Counted from the first letter of the stretch, positions 17,638 to 26,468 are shown. The stretch: DNA of 64,000 nucleotides from Tenacibaculum sp. 1_MG-2023 (GCF_030547425.1 NZ_JAUORH010000007.1:1-64000), one strand, 5' to 3'. The notes: generated by a model not told the origin, from the sequence alone. A program made the numbers and translations.

Positions 17638-18189
17638 ATGAAAAGCAATAAAATCATAAAAACAAATTGGTGTGTTATAACTGGTGGTCCTAGCACTGGT
17701 AAGACCACCACTATCAATATGCTTGCCGAACGAGGATATAAAACCACCATTGAACACGCAAGGCATTATATAGATACAATGCGTGTAAAGGGACAGACTG
17801 TTGAAGAATTGCGAAGCAATAAACGAGAGTTTCAACTTGGTGTTTTAGATATGCAAATCGAGCAGGAAGCATCGATAAACCCTAAAGATTTAGTTTTTCT
17901 GGACAGGGCAATCCCTGATGCATTGGCGTACTATCGGTTTTTAAAATTAGAAGTTGACGAAATTTTAAAAGAAGCAATGCGTAAAGTGAATTACAAAAAG
18001 GTTTTCGTTCTAGACAAACTGCCTTTAATCAACGACTATGCTCGATTGGAAAGTGAAAACGACCAAAATCAAATACATAATCTTATAACTGAAGTGTATG
18101 AATCATTACCGTTTCCAGTAGTACACGTCCCTGCATTACCACCATTGGAACGAGTGAATTTTATATTGAACAGCATTAAAAACAATTAA
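17638..18189 (+). CDS. AAA_28-type P-loop ATPase / putative nucleotide kinase
   Basis: This 183-residue protein has a Walker A GGPSTGKTT (residues 16-24), a Walker B-like VFLDRAIPD and a lid-like region (LDKLPLINDYARLESENDQ). It resembles the AAA_28 family (NadR-kinase-like and thymidylate-kinase-like P-loop proteins). It follows the ATP-cone nuclease by six bases and precedes CopB by one base. Substrate unknown; a kinase or a partner of the nucleotide-sensing nuclease are both possible. Confidence 0.8.
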   Translation: MKSNKIIKTNWCVITGGPSTGKTTTINMLAERGYKTTIEHARHYIDTMRVKGQTVEELRSNKREFQLGVLDMQIEQEASINPKDLVFLDRAIPDALAYYRFLKLEVDEILKEAMRKVNYKKVFVLDKLPLINDYARLESENDQNQIHNLITEVYESLPFPVVHVPALPPLERVNFILNSIKNN

Positions 18190-18190
18190 A

Positions 18191-20251
18191 ATGGAACATC
18201 ACGAACACCATAGCCACGAAAACCATTCCAAGGAGAAAGTAGAAATGGACCATAGTAAAATGGACCATTCTGGTCACAATCCTGCTCACGGAGAAATGGG
18301 ACACGACCATCACAAAATGATGATAGAAGATTTTAAACAAAGGTTTTGGGTATCCACAATTTTAACCATACCAATTCTTCTATTATCACCAATGATACAG
18401 AATTGGTTGGGAGTGGACTGGAATTTCACAGGCAGTAATTATGTACTGTTCACTTTATCGAGTATTGTTTACTTCTACGGTGGATGGCCATTTTTAAAAG
18501 GTTTGGTGAGTGAGTTAAAGAAGAAGTCAGCAGGAATGATGACACTTATTGCCGTAGCAATTTCGGCAGCATATTTTTATAGTGTAGCGGTCATTTTTGG
18601 ATTCGAGGGCAAAACGTTTTTTTGGGAATTAGCAACACTTATTGACGTAATGTTGATTGGTCATTGGCTTGAAATGCGTTCCATTTTGGGTGCAAGTAAA
18701 GCCTTGGAAGCTCTAGCGGCACTAATGCCAAACGAGGCGAATTTGGTAGATGGTAACCAAACTCGAAAAGTAAAAATAAGCGAGTTAAACGAAGGTGATA
18801 TCATTCTCATTAAACCAGGTGAGAAAGTTCCAGCAGACGGTGTAATTGTAGAAGGTAAAAGTGACCTCAATGAAAGCATGCTTACTGGTGAAAGTAAGCC
18901 TGTAAGCAAAAGTGTTGATGAAGAAGTAATTGGTGGTGCTATTAATGGCAATGGGGTTATTAAAGTAAAAGTAAAAGGTATTGGAGAGGAAACCTATTTA
19001 TCCAAAGTGATAGATATGGTTCAGACAGCTCAAAAGCAAAAGTCTAAAACGCAACGTTTAGCAGACGTAGCAGCAAAATGGCTTACAGTAATTGCATTGG
19101 TATTAGGTTTTGGTACATTCTTTACGTGGTTGGCTTTGGGAGAAACAGTATCATTTGCCTTAGAACGTATGGTAACTGTTATGGTTATCTGTTGTCCACA
19201 TGCTTTAGGTCTGGCTGTACCTCTAGTAGCTGCTATATCTACTAGTATTTCAGCAAAAAATGGATTATTGATTCGTAACAGGACAGCTTTTGAAGCATCT
19301 CGCAAAATATCGACCATAGTATTCGACAAAACTGGAACACTTACAAAGGGTTCACACGAAGTAGTACGTATTGTTCCATTATCATCTGACTACGATAAAA
19401 CAGAACTCTTAAAGTATGCGACGGCTGTTGAAAGCCCTTCCGAACACCATATCTCTAAAGGATTAAGACGAAAAGCAAAAGAGGAAAATATTGAGATTCC
19501 TTCAGTAACTGACTTCAAGTACAACGCAGGTGTTGGTGTTAGTGGAACAGTCAATGGAAAGAAAGTACAAGCTGGTGGTTATGTGCTAATGGAACAATTG
19601 AACAAGAATGTAACTGAAGATAAAGACGAGGGCATAGAAACCAAAATCTTTACGATTGTAGATGACGAAGTGATTGGCTTTGTAACCTTCGCAGATGAAA
19701 TCAGGGAAAGTTCTTATGAGGCAATTGAAGTACTTCAGAAAAACAAAATTAAGGTCTCATTACTCACAGGTGATAATGAAAAAGTTGCTAAGGATGTAGC
19801 TGATAAATTAGGACTTGATGATTATATGGCTGAAGTATTACCAGACCAAAAACAGGATAAAATAATAGAGCTGCAAGCTTTGGGAGAATTTGTTGCTATG
19901 ACAGGTGATGGTGTAAACGATGCTCCCGCATTAGCACAAGCAGATGTCGGTATTGCCATTGGTTCTGGAACGGATGTAGCAGCTGAGACCGCTGACATTG
20001 TTTTGGTGGATAGCAACCCAAAAGACATTGCCAACTTGATATTATTTGGTAAGGCCACCTATCGCAAAATGGTTCAGAATCTGGTTTGGGCAACAGGTTA
20101 CAATATTGTGGCTTTGCCCTTAGCAACGGGGTTCATTCCTGGACTTATGATAAGCCCAGCATTTGGAGCTGCACTAATGAGTATCAGTACTATAATCTGT
20201 GCTATAAATGCACAATTATTAAAAGGAAACCTTAAGACAAAAACGACATAA
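18191..20251 (+). CDS. copB: CopB-type copper/silver P-type ATPase (CPH motif)
   Basis: This 686-residue inner-membrane P1B ATPase exports copper or silver from the cytoplasm. A His-rich tail (first 45 residues, about 15 His) replaces HMA domains. The membrane metal motif is Cys335-Pro336-His337 in ICCPHALGLAVPL, the mark of the CopB/P1B-3 group. The actuator loop has LTGES, the phosphorylation site is Asp379 in DKTGT, and the hinge is GDGVNDAPA. The next gene begins on its stop (20251). CPH rather than CPC fits the CopB group as opposed to CopA. It probably passes metal to the periplasm, from where the RND pump removes it. Confidence 0.95.
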   Translation: MEHHEHHSHENHSKEKVEMDHSKMDHSGHNPAHGEMGHDHHKMMIEDFKQRFWVSTILTIPILLLSPMIQNWLGVDWNFTGSNYVLFTLSSIVYFYGGWPFLKGLVSELKKKSAGMMTLIAVAISAAYFYSVAVIFGFEGKTFFWELATLIDVMLIGHWLEMRSILGASKALEALAALMPNEANLVDGNQTRKVKISELNEGDIILIKPGEKVPADGVIVEGKSDLNESMLTGESKPVSKSVDEEVIGGAINGNGVIKVKVKGIGEETYLSKVIDMVQTAQKQKSKTQRLADVAAKWLTVIALVLGFGTFFTWLALGETVSFALERMVTVMVICCPHALGLAVPLVAAISTSISAKNGLLIRNRTAFEASRKISTIVFDKTGTLTKGSHEVVRIVPLSSDYDKTELLKYATAVESPSEHHISKGLRRKAKEENIEIPSVTDFKYNAGVGVSGTVNGKKVQAGGYVLMEQLNKNVTEDKDEGIETKIFTIVDDEVIGFVTFADEIRESSYEAIEVLQKNKIKVSLLTGDNEKVAKDVADKLGLDDYMAEVLPDQKQDKIIELQALGEFVAMTGDGVNDAPALAQADVGIAIGSGTDVAAETADIVLVDSNPKDIANLILFGKATYRKMVQNLVWATGYNIVALPLATGFIPGLMISPAFGAALMSISTIICAINAQLLKGNLKTKTT

Positions 20252-20838
20252 TGAAAAAACTAACCTTATTAATTGCAATAGCACTTCTAATAGTGAGTTG
20301 CAAAAACGAAAAGACAACTTCTGAAGAACAAAAGCACAATCATAATGTTTCAACTGAAAAAGTTGAACAATCAAAAAAGAAGCCTTTAAGTCCTCATACC
20401 GAAACAATGGCAATGATTGGCGATGCACATATTCACATAGACTATTCATCACCTGGAGTCAGAGGTAGAATAATTTTCGGCGGTTTATTGGCATACGACC
20501 AAGTATGGCAAGCAGGAGCACATATGGCAACTTGGATAGAGACCAATAAGGGCTTACGAATTAAAGGTAAAACACTTCCTGCTGGTAAGTATGGATTCTT
20601 TACAATTCCTTCAAAAGATGAGTGGACAGTCATATTTAATTCTAATTGGGAGCAGCACGGTAAAGATGAATATGATGAAAAAGATGATGTTATTAGGTTT
20701 AAAGTAAAACCTACTTTTTCTGAAGAAATAAAGGAACATTTAGAATACAAAGTCAGCAAAGTTAATAACGCTGAAGGGAAAATAAATTTGTCTTGGGAAA
20801 AAGTATCCATCGACTTCAATTTTAAAGTAGAACAATAG
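20251..20838 (+). CDS. DUF2911 lipoprotein
   Basis: This 195-residue lipoprotein has a lipobox ending in Cys17 (LLIVSC) and a His/Lys-rich linker. The DUF2911 domain is marked by IDYSSPGVRGRIIFGGL, VWQAGAHMATWIE, LPAGKYGFFTIP and WTVIFN. DUF2911 proteins are periplasmic or outer-membrane-attached in Bacteroidota and of unknown function. The start overlaps the last base of CopB and the next gene begins immediately. Metal-linked function is by context only. Confidence 0.85.
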   Translation: MKKLTLLIAIALLIVSCKNEKTTSEEQKHNHNVSTEKVEQSKKKPLSPHTETMAMIGDAHIHIDYSSPGVRGRIIFGGLLAYDQVWQAGAHMATWIETNKGLRIKGKTLPAGKYGFFTIPSKDEWTVIFNSNWEQHGKDEYDEKDDVIRFKVKPTFSEEIKEHLEYKVSKVNNAEGKINLSWEKVSIDFNFKVEQ

Positions 20839-21555
20839 ATGGTAAATAGGCACACAGCACAAAAAATTAGAAAAGTACACCGCTATTTGGGTCTCTTTTT
20901 AGGGATTCAATTCCTGTTTTGGACAATTAGTGGAATGTATTTCAGCTGGACAAATATCGATGATATACACGGTGACCACTTTAAAAATTTAGAGTATCAG
21001 CCCAAAGCGTTTAACAATCTTATAAGTCCATCACAGCTTGATGTTTCAGAAGGCGTTAATACCATTGCCTTAAGAGACATTGATAACGTGCCATATTATT
21101 GGGTAAATGGCAAGCAACTTTATAATGCTATTGATGGACATTTAAAAAATAAAATTACAAAAGACGAGGCACTTTATATCGCTAAAAACAATATGAAAAG
21201 CGGTCTAGAGGTAAATGCTATTGAGCAAATTAATGAGGTTGACAAACATCACGAATATAGAGAAAAGCTTTTGCCAGCTTTTGTGATTTCATATAAAACA
21301 GACGAAGCTCTTAAAGCCTACGTATCAATTAAAGATGGAAAATTTCAGACCGTAAGACATCGCAGTTGGCGGTGGTTTGACTTTTTATGGATGACCCACA
21401 CAATGGATTACGATGGTAGGGATAATTTCAATACTACGGTCTTAAGAGCTTTCTCCCTTCTGGGTCTGATTACAGTATTAAGCGGCTTTTTATTATGGTA
21501 CACATCATCACCCTCAGTTAGAAAATTATTAAAACGAAAAAAAACAAAGAAATGA
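20839..21555 (+). CDS. PepSY domain membrane protein
   Basis: This 238-residue protein has an N-terminal helix (about 15-35; YLGLFLGIQFLFWTISGMYF), two PepSY-like alpha/beta segments between 40 and 180 (KITKDEALYIAKNNM, DGKFQTVRHRSWRWFDFLW) and a C-terminal helix (about 205-225). It belongs to the PepSY-associated membrane family, often encoded with metal or siderophore transport and reductase genes. It could support metal reduction or inhibit a periplasmic protease, neither proven. It begins right after the DUF2911 stop, and its end overlaps the CusB-like gene by 4 bp. Confidence 0.85.
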   Translation: MVNRHTAQKIRKVHRYLGLFLGIQFLFWTISGMYFSWTNIDDIHGDHFKNLEYQPKAFNNLISPSQLDVSEGVNTIALRDIDNVPYYWVNGKQLYNAIDGHLKNKITKDEALYIAKNNMKSGLEVNAIEQINEVDKHHEYREKLLPAFVISYKTDEALKAYVSIKDGKFQTVRHRSWRWFDFLWMTHTMDYDGRDNFNTTVLRAFSLLGLITVLSGFLLWYTSSPSVRKLLKRKKTKK

Positions 21556-23324
21556 AGAAATACACGATTTACATTGGATTAGTAGTCATAGGATTACTGT
21601 TGGGGTGGTTATTTTTTGGTAACTCATCAAACAACGAAGCAGAGCATAATCACAATGAAGTGGCAGAGGCCAATCAAATGTGGACCTGTTCAATGCATCC
21701 ACAGATTATGCAACCAGAAGCAGGCGATTGCCCTATTTGTGGGATGGATTTAATTCCTGCCGAAAGTGGTGCGGATGGTTTGTTGGCAGACCAATTCAAA
21801 CTAACGGAAAATGCTATGGCTTTGGCTAATGTTCAGACATCCATAGTTGGTAATGGTAGCGTGGAAAATAACGCCATAAAGTTATCAGGAAAAATAGTTG
21901 AAAATGAAGAATCCAACGCTGTACAAGTTAGTTATTTTTCTGGAAGAATAGAACGTTTGAAAGTGAGCTTTACGGGAGAAGAAATTCGTAAAGGGCAATT
22001 GTTAGCTACTATTTACTCGCCTGAATTATATGCAGCACAACAGGAGTTGATTACAGCTGCTTCCTTAAAAGAATCGCAACCAGCGTTGTACAAAGCCGTC
22101 AGAAATAAATTGAAACTCTGGAAATTATCGGAGAGTCAAATAAATAAAATTGAAACTTCTGGTGAGGTGTTAGAAAACTTTCCTGTATATGCTACGGTTT
22201 CTGGTACAGTATCAGAAAAATTAGTAGAACAAGGTGATTATATAAAGCAAGGCCAACCGCTATTAAAAATAGCGAAATTAAACACTGTTTGGGCAAATTT
22301 CGATGTCTATGAAAATCAGATTGATTTGTTCAAAAAAGGTCAAAATGTAATTATTACATCTAATGCCTATCCCAACAAAGAATTTAAAGGTAAAGTATCA
22401 TTTATTGACCCAGTATTAGACACAAGAACACGAACGGTAAAATTAAGAGTGGTATTAAACAATAAAGATGACCTATTTAAACCTGGGATGTTTGTTGAAG
22501 GTAAAATTGATGGTGTTTCTTCAACCAAAGAGCAGTTACTAAGTATTCCATCAACGGCAGTTTTATGGACTGGAGAACGTTCAGTAGTGTATGTAAAAAG
22601 CAGTCCTGATGAACCAATTTTTGAAATGCAAGAAGTAAAGTTGGGTAATAGTATTGGAGATAATTATGAGGTATTAAATGGTTTGGAGAATGGTGATGAA
22701 ATAGTCACTAATGGAACTTTTACTATCGATGCAGCGGCTCAATTGCAGGGTAAAAAATCAATGATGAACAAGGAAGGCGGAAAAGTAATGACCGGACACG
22801 AAGGACATTTGGGGATGCAAGAAACAACTTCAGACGACGGTAGTAATCACTCAGAAATGAATGAGAGAATAAAGGTCTCAGTGGATTTTCAAAATCAATT
22901 GAAGACTGCTTTTAATGATTATTTAGGCGTAAAAGATGCATTGGTAAAAGATGATGCAAAGAAAGTAGCTGACGATGCAAAGAAACTACTTAATAAATTG
23001 AATCTGATAGATATGACATTATTGAAGGACAACAATGCACATAATCACTGGATGAAGTTAGAGAAAGAACTGAAATCTTCAACTAAATCTATCGCAGAAA
23101 CCTCGGATATAAAAGAACAGAGAAATCATTTTAAGCATCTATCATCACATTTGGGTAGTGCAATACAGCTATTTGGAGTAAACGAAAAGGTTTACAATCA
23201 ATTTTGCCCAATGGCAGATAACAACAAAGGCGCTTATTGGTTGAGCAAAGAAGAAAAAGTTTTAAACCCATATTTCGGTGATGCAATGCTGACCTGTGGT
23301 GAGGTGAAACAAGTAATAGACTAA
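21552..23324 (+). CDS. cusB: CusB-like RND periplasmic adaptor with DUF3347 tail
   Basis: This 590-residue periplasmic adaptor links the CusA-like pump to its channel. It has an N-terminal helix (5-22), a heavy-metal-binding domain (WTCSMHPQIMQPEAGDCPIC then GMDLIP) and adaptor domains: barrel-sandwich and alpha hairpin (about 115-235; YFSGRIERLKVSFTGEEIRK), beta barrel and membrane-proximal domain to about 400. The C-terminal 140 residues are a DUF3347 domain (HFKHLSSHLGSAIQLF, YNQFCPMADNNKGAYWLS) like the lipoprotein at 12974. That fusion probably gives the adaptor its own metal-binding module. It lies about 9.8 kb from cusA. Confidence 0.92.
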   Translation: MKKYTIYIGLVVIGLLLGWLFFGNSSNNEAEHNHNEVAEANQMWTCSMHPQIMQPEAGDCPICGMDLIPAESGADGLLADQFKLTENAMALANVQTSIVGNGSVENNAIKLSGKIVENEESNAVQVSYFSGRIERLKVSFTGEEIRKGQLLATIYSPELYAAQQELITAASLKESQPALYKAVRNKLKLWKLSESQINKIETSGEVLENFPVYATVSGTVSEKLVEQGDYIKQGQPLLKIAKLNTVWANFDVYENQIDLFKKGQNVIITSNAYPNKEFKGKVSFIDPVLDTRTRTVKLRVVLNNKDDLFKPGMFVEGKIDGVSSTKEQLLSIPSTAVLWTGERSVVYVKSSPDEPIFEMQEVKLGNSIGDNYEVLNGLENGDEIVTNGTFTIDAAAQLQGKKSMMNKEGGKVMTGHEGHLGMQETTSDDGSNHSEMNERIKVSVDFQNQLKTAFNDYLGVKDALVKDDAKKVADDAKKLLNKLNLIDMTLLKDNNAHNHWMKLEKELKSSTKSIAETSDIKEQRNHFKHLSSHLGSAIQLFGVNEKVYNQFCPMADNNKGAYWLSKEEKVLNPYFGDAMLTCGEVKQVID

Positions 23325-23353
23325 TCAACCATTTAGCACAAAACTATTGTATT

Positions 23354-23839
23354 ATGAGAACTCATATTATTTCAACAGGTGGCACAATTGAAGGTCTGGA
23401 TTACGAAAATCTCAATCAAAAGCAAGCAAATACAATTGCTATTGAAGACATACTTTCTAATGCCAAAATCACTACTACTTATAGTATCGATAAAATACTG
23501 AATAAGGATAGTCGCTTTATTAATGATGATGACAGAGAACTAATAGCCAAAACAATCAAATCTTCTGACTCAGACAAGATATTATTGACTCACGGCACTA
23601 TTACAATGGCTGAAACAGCCAAATTCTTGGGTAAGCTTAAAATCAACAAAACCGTCGTTCTCACTGGTGCATTTATTTTGGGAACAAAAAAGAATACCGA
23701 TGCGCCTTTCAATTTAGGGTTTGCTATTTCTGCACTTCAGTTTCTAGAACCAGGAGTGTATATCGCTATGAACGGAACAATTTTTAATTGGGATAATGTG
23801 AAAAAAAATAATCAGAATAATCGATTTGAAATCATATAA
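23354..23839 (+). CDS. Asparaginase-domain protein, half-length
   Basis: This 161-residue protein shows the catalytic motifs of the N-terminal asparaginase domain: ISTGGTIEG at the start and LLTHGTITMAETAKFL around residues 75-90, then KTVVLTGAF. Full asparaginases are about 330 residues and need a C-terminal domain; here only the first is present. Single-domain asparaginase-like proteins are known in Bacteroidota, so this need not be a truncation. It is 29 bp after the CusB-like gene. Activity is uncertain. Confidence 0.8.
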   Translation: MRTHIISTGGTIEGLDYENLNQKQANTIAIEDILSNAKITTTYSIDKILNKDSRFINDDDRELIAKTIKSSDSDKILLTHGTITMAETAKFLGKLKINKTVVLTGAFILGTKKNTDAPFNLGFAISALQFLEPGVYIAMNGTIFNWDNVKKNNQNNRFEII

Positions 23840-23854
23840 GGTTCAGTATGCACT

Positions 23855-24772
23855 ATGTTTGGAACCTCGATACATTGGACAACTTTTTTCTATCTTTTAT
23901 TAGATACTGTCATTGTATTGTTTACGCTTTACTATTCTACTCGAAAGGATTCTAGCGGATATAAAAGATTTTTTTATTTGGGCATCCTGTTTATAACATA
24001 CAATCTAACAGGTGGATTCTTACCTGTTGAAAATTTTCCAGGACCTTTTATTCTTCAGTATGTTATAACCTATGGTGTTGCTATAGCTCTCTGCGTTTAT
24101 ATCATTTATTATCTTTACAAAGAATATGATATTGTGGTTTTAAAGTATAATTCTTCTATCCGAAATTTAGCAATTTTAGTATCGATAAGTTTTATCATCC
24201 TCTTTTTAATTCCATACTTCTACACATCTTCCTTGAAGTCTTCAAGACTGCTTTTTACCATACCAATTTCGATAATCGCTTTTTTATTTTTAGGGATGTT
24301 TTACGAGAGGATTTCTAATCCGAGTAACCCAAATGAATATATTTTACGACGTAACAGATTATCAATGATTAGTGTGGCGAGTATTGCTTTATTACCTGTA
24401 TTGACATTTATTGGAGATTACCAATGGTTGACTTTTACAGTTATGAATGCATCTTTTTACGCCATTACTATTATTGAGATAGATAGGCACATTTATTTTT
24501 TAGAAAATAAAACTAAAATGTATGAAGTATTTGCAATGAGCAAAGAACAGGCAATCAATTCAGCCGATGTGAAAATTATTTATGAAAATTTGACAAGAAG
24601 AGAAATAGAGATTACCTTGTCAATTCTCGGTAACCTTAGTTATAAACAAATCGCCAAGGATTTATTTATTGCAGAAAGTACCGTATCCAAACACGCCTCT
24701 AACATCTACAAAAAAACGGGTGCAAAGAATAGAAGACAATTTATTTCTCGCTACCGAAAAAAGTCTAAATAG
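23855..24772 (+). CDS. Membrane-bound LuxR-type transcription regulator
   Basis: This 305-residue protein has about seven hydrophobic helices over residues 5-215 and a C-terminal LuxR/GerE helix-turn-helix (about 240-305; LTRREIEITLSILGNLSYKQ then IAKDLFIAESTVSKHASNIY). Such membrane-anchored LuxR proteins in Bacteroidota probably sense the envelope state and act on DNA directly. It starts 15 bp after the asparaginase-like gene and closes the copper region. The ligand and targets are unknown. Confidence 0.85.
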   Translation: MFGTSIHWTTFFYLLLDTVIVLFTLYYSTRKDSSGYKRFFYLGILFITYNLTGGFLPVENFPGPFILQYVITYGVAIALCVYIIYYLYKEYDIVVLKYNSSIRNLAILVSISFIILFLIPYFYTSSLKSSRLLFTIPISIIAFLFLGMFYERISNPSNPNEYILRRNRLSMISVASIALLPVLTFIGDYQWLTFTVMNASFYAITIIEIDRHIYFLENKTKMYEVFAMSKEQAINSADVKIIYENLTRREIEITLSILGNLSYKQIAKDLFIAESTVSKHASNIYKKTGAKNRRQFISRYRKKSK

Positions 24773-24798
24773 CGTTATTCCTAGCTTGACAACAATTA

Positions 24799-24838
24799 CC
24801 GTAGGAATATACGGCTTATTCCGTATATATCTACGGAA
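24799..24838. promoter_or_regulatory. Overlapping CCGTA/TACGG inverted repeats before rteC
   Basis: ATATACGG (24807-24814) pairs with CCGTATAT (24821-24828). TTCCGTA (24819-24825) pairs with TACGGAA (24832-24838). The two dyads share bases and exclude each other as hairpins. A further CCGTA is at 24799-24803. The same half-sites form dyads at 25905 and 26043. They lie in the 258-bp gap between the LuxR gene and rteC. Confidence 0.5.
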
Positions 24839-25030
24839 TAAAATGTCTTTCTTTCAAAATTATGTTATTACATTTCATTAGTTCTTTAGCCGCCCCTTGT
24901 CGTAAAAACTCCTACTTTTTAAAGTACCTGTTCTACGCATTTACTAACTAAAGAATTCTAACAACAACTAACCCACCGAAACTAAGAATACCCACAATAT
25001 TGTTGGGCTTAACTGTATTTATGGTTGCAA

Positions 25031-25867
25031 ATGGATTTAGAAACGTTAGGCAAAAACCTTCTCGTAGCTTTAGACGAGATAAGGCTCGAAAATCTACCGA
25101 TTTTGGAACAATCCTATCGTTCCATCGAGTTAAGTAGAAATTTGCTTACCGTTTTTAAAAGAAACATTTTGGTTAATGACTTTGAAAGTATCGAAAAAGA
25201 AATAGTCTTCTTCAAGAAAATCAAACAAATACCATTGGTCAAGCTCATATATTTTTCAGAGATTCATTCCTTTGAAATTCAATTTCCAAAAGTGGACAGG
25301 GCTGCTCAATTGAAATTTATAAAAAAGAAAATCAACAAATTAAACCGCTTCTTCCTTTATAATCTTGATTTTGGACAATATGTAAATTCTGGTGCAACAC
25401 ACTTCGACAAAGCTTATTATACCAGAGACCATCTTGACACCTATCATATTACTACTTCAAAATTCTATTTTCAAGACCCAGATTTTTGCACACCAAGAGA
25501 TATGCTTTTGGGTAAGTTCAAGGCCTATACTTCCCTTATCAACTATATGGACCAAAAGAAACATTTTATTAAAAACAGAGTGAACGGAAGTGTTGTGAAT
25601 ATAAAATCTACAGAAAAAATTCCTTGGCCATTCACTAATACGGATTGGGTAGAACTTCTCTATGCATTATCCGCGAGTGGAATTGCAAAACAAAAAGGTC
25701 TAAGTATTATTAAATTATCTAAAATTTTGCAAGAGGTATTCGACTTTACCCCAAAGGAAATCTATAAAACCTATCAGGACATAAAGAATAGGAAAAATAG
25801 CCGGACATTGTTTCTTGACCAGCTAACTACTTCCCTTCTTTCGGAAATGGACAAAAGTGAGGAATAG
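25031..25867 (+). CDS. rteC: RteC family excision/transfer regulator
   Basis: This protein is 278 residues from the ATG at 25031; a TTG at 25025 would add two. It matches the RteC family: KIKQIPLVKLIYFSEIHSFE, NSGATHFDKAYYTR, FCTPRDMLLGKFKAY, then a helical C-terminal region (about 200-265) likely to hold a winged helix. In CTnDOT, RteC activates the excision operon downstream of it. Here it likewise precedes the excisionase-like gene, across a 313-bp leader with two dyads. RteA and RteB partners are not seen in the element. Confidence 0.9.
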   Translation: MDLETLGKNLLVALDEIRLENLPILEQSYRSIELSRNLLTVFKRNILVNDFESIEKEIVFFKKIKQIPLVKLIYFSEIHSFEIQFPKVDRAAQLKFIKKKINKLNRFFLYNLDFGQYVNSGATHFDKAYYTRDHLDTYHITTSKFYFQDPDFCTPRDMLLGKFKAYTSLINYMDQKKHFIKNRVNGSVVNIKSTEKIPWPFTNTDWVELLYALSASGIAKQKGLSIIKLSKILQEVFDFTPKEIYKTYQDIKNRKNSRTLFLDQLTTSLLSEMDKSEE

Positions 25868-25904
25868 TTATTGGTTTGTTTCTTCTTTTATTTGTTAAAA
25901 TAAG

Positions 25905-25917
25905 ACCGTACTACGGT
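25905..25917. promoter_or_regulatory. Dyad ACCGTA-C-TACGGT in the excision-operon leader
   Basis: A perfect 6-bp dyad with one central base lies in the 313-bp non-coding leader between rteC and the excisionase-like gene. A half-site TACGGT follows at 25923-25928. The same sequence pattern recurs at 26043-26057. It looks like an operator for a dimeric regulator, with RteC the obvious candidate. Confidence 0.55.
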
Positions 25918-26042
25918 TGACCTACGGTAATCATATTACACACCTGTTTTCCATAAATTTTGATACAATTTAAGAGTCTCTTAATTACAGAAACACTACA
26001 AAACAGCACTAAAACAAATCAAATTTCAAAATGTTAAATTTT

Positions 26043-26057
26043 AACCGTAGTACGGTT
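26043..26057. promoter_or_regulatory. Dyad AACCGTA-G-TACGGTT in the excision-operon leader
   Basis: A perfect 7-bp dyad around a central G sits 123 bp before the excisionase-like ATG. It shares ACCGTA-N-TACGGT with the site at 25905; centres are 139 bp apart, about 13 helical turns. Confidence 0.55.
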
Positions 26058-26100
26058 GTACTGGGGAATAAAATCCATTAAAGCTATTCAAATTTGTAGA

Positions 26101-26118
26101 ACGAAAGTCAAATCAGGT
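26101..26118 (-). promoter_or_regulatory. 18-bp site shared with the integrase leader
   Basis: ACGAAAGTCAAATCAGGT is the exact reverse complement of 6142-6159. It lies 62 bp before the excisionase-like gene. The rest of the two leaders is not alike, so the match is not a longer duplication. Confidence 0.5.
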
Positions 26119-26180
26119 CAGAGGCTATCAAATTAATTGACAACGATGCGATAGTCTCTTACTTTAAAAACCGTTCTATT

Positions 26181-26465
26181 ATGCCGACAAGTATTATTAC
26201 AACAGACGACCTTCGGGAATTCAAAATGGAATTGCTCGATGACATCAAAAAATTATTATCTAAACAAACTACTGGAAAACTCAAAAGATACCTCAAATCT
26301 TCTGAGGTTATGGATTTGCTTCAGGTAAGTCCAGGTACTTTACAAAATCTTCGAATCAATGGCACTTTGCCCTACACTAAAGTTGGTGGTATTATCTACT
26401 ACGATGCCGAGGAAATACAAAATATAATGACTTCAAACCGTGTAGAGCACGGTTCAAAATCCTAA
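26181..26465 (+). CDS. Helix-turn-helix protein, probable excisionase
   Basis: This 94-residue protein has a helical N-terminus (about 8-35) and a MerR-like helix-turn-helix of the HTH_17 type (about 40-85; YLKSSEVMDLLQVSPGTLQN, then LPYTKVGGIIYYDAEEIQ). This matches the small DNA-binding proteins after rteC that act with integrase as recombination directionality factors in Bacteroidota ICEs. It is followed at 3 bp by a replication-like gene. Excisionase role inferred from fold and place. Confidence 0.85.
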   Translation: MPTSIITTDDLREFKMELLDDIKKLLSKQTTGKLKRYLKSSEVMDLLQVSPGTLQNLRINGTLPYTKVGGIIYYDAEEIQNIMTSNRVEHGSKS

Positions 26466-26468
26466 ATA

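Noticed and set aside
23354..23839. Truncated pseudogene of a full asparaginase
   Set aside because: The following 3' DNA has no remnant of the second domain and the frame ends cleanly before the next gene, so a naturally short protein is more likely.
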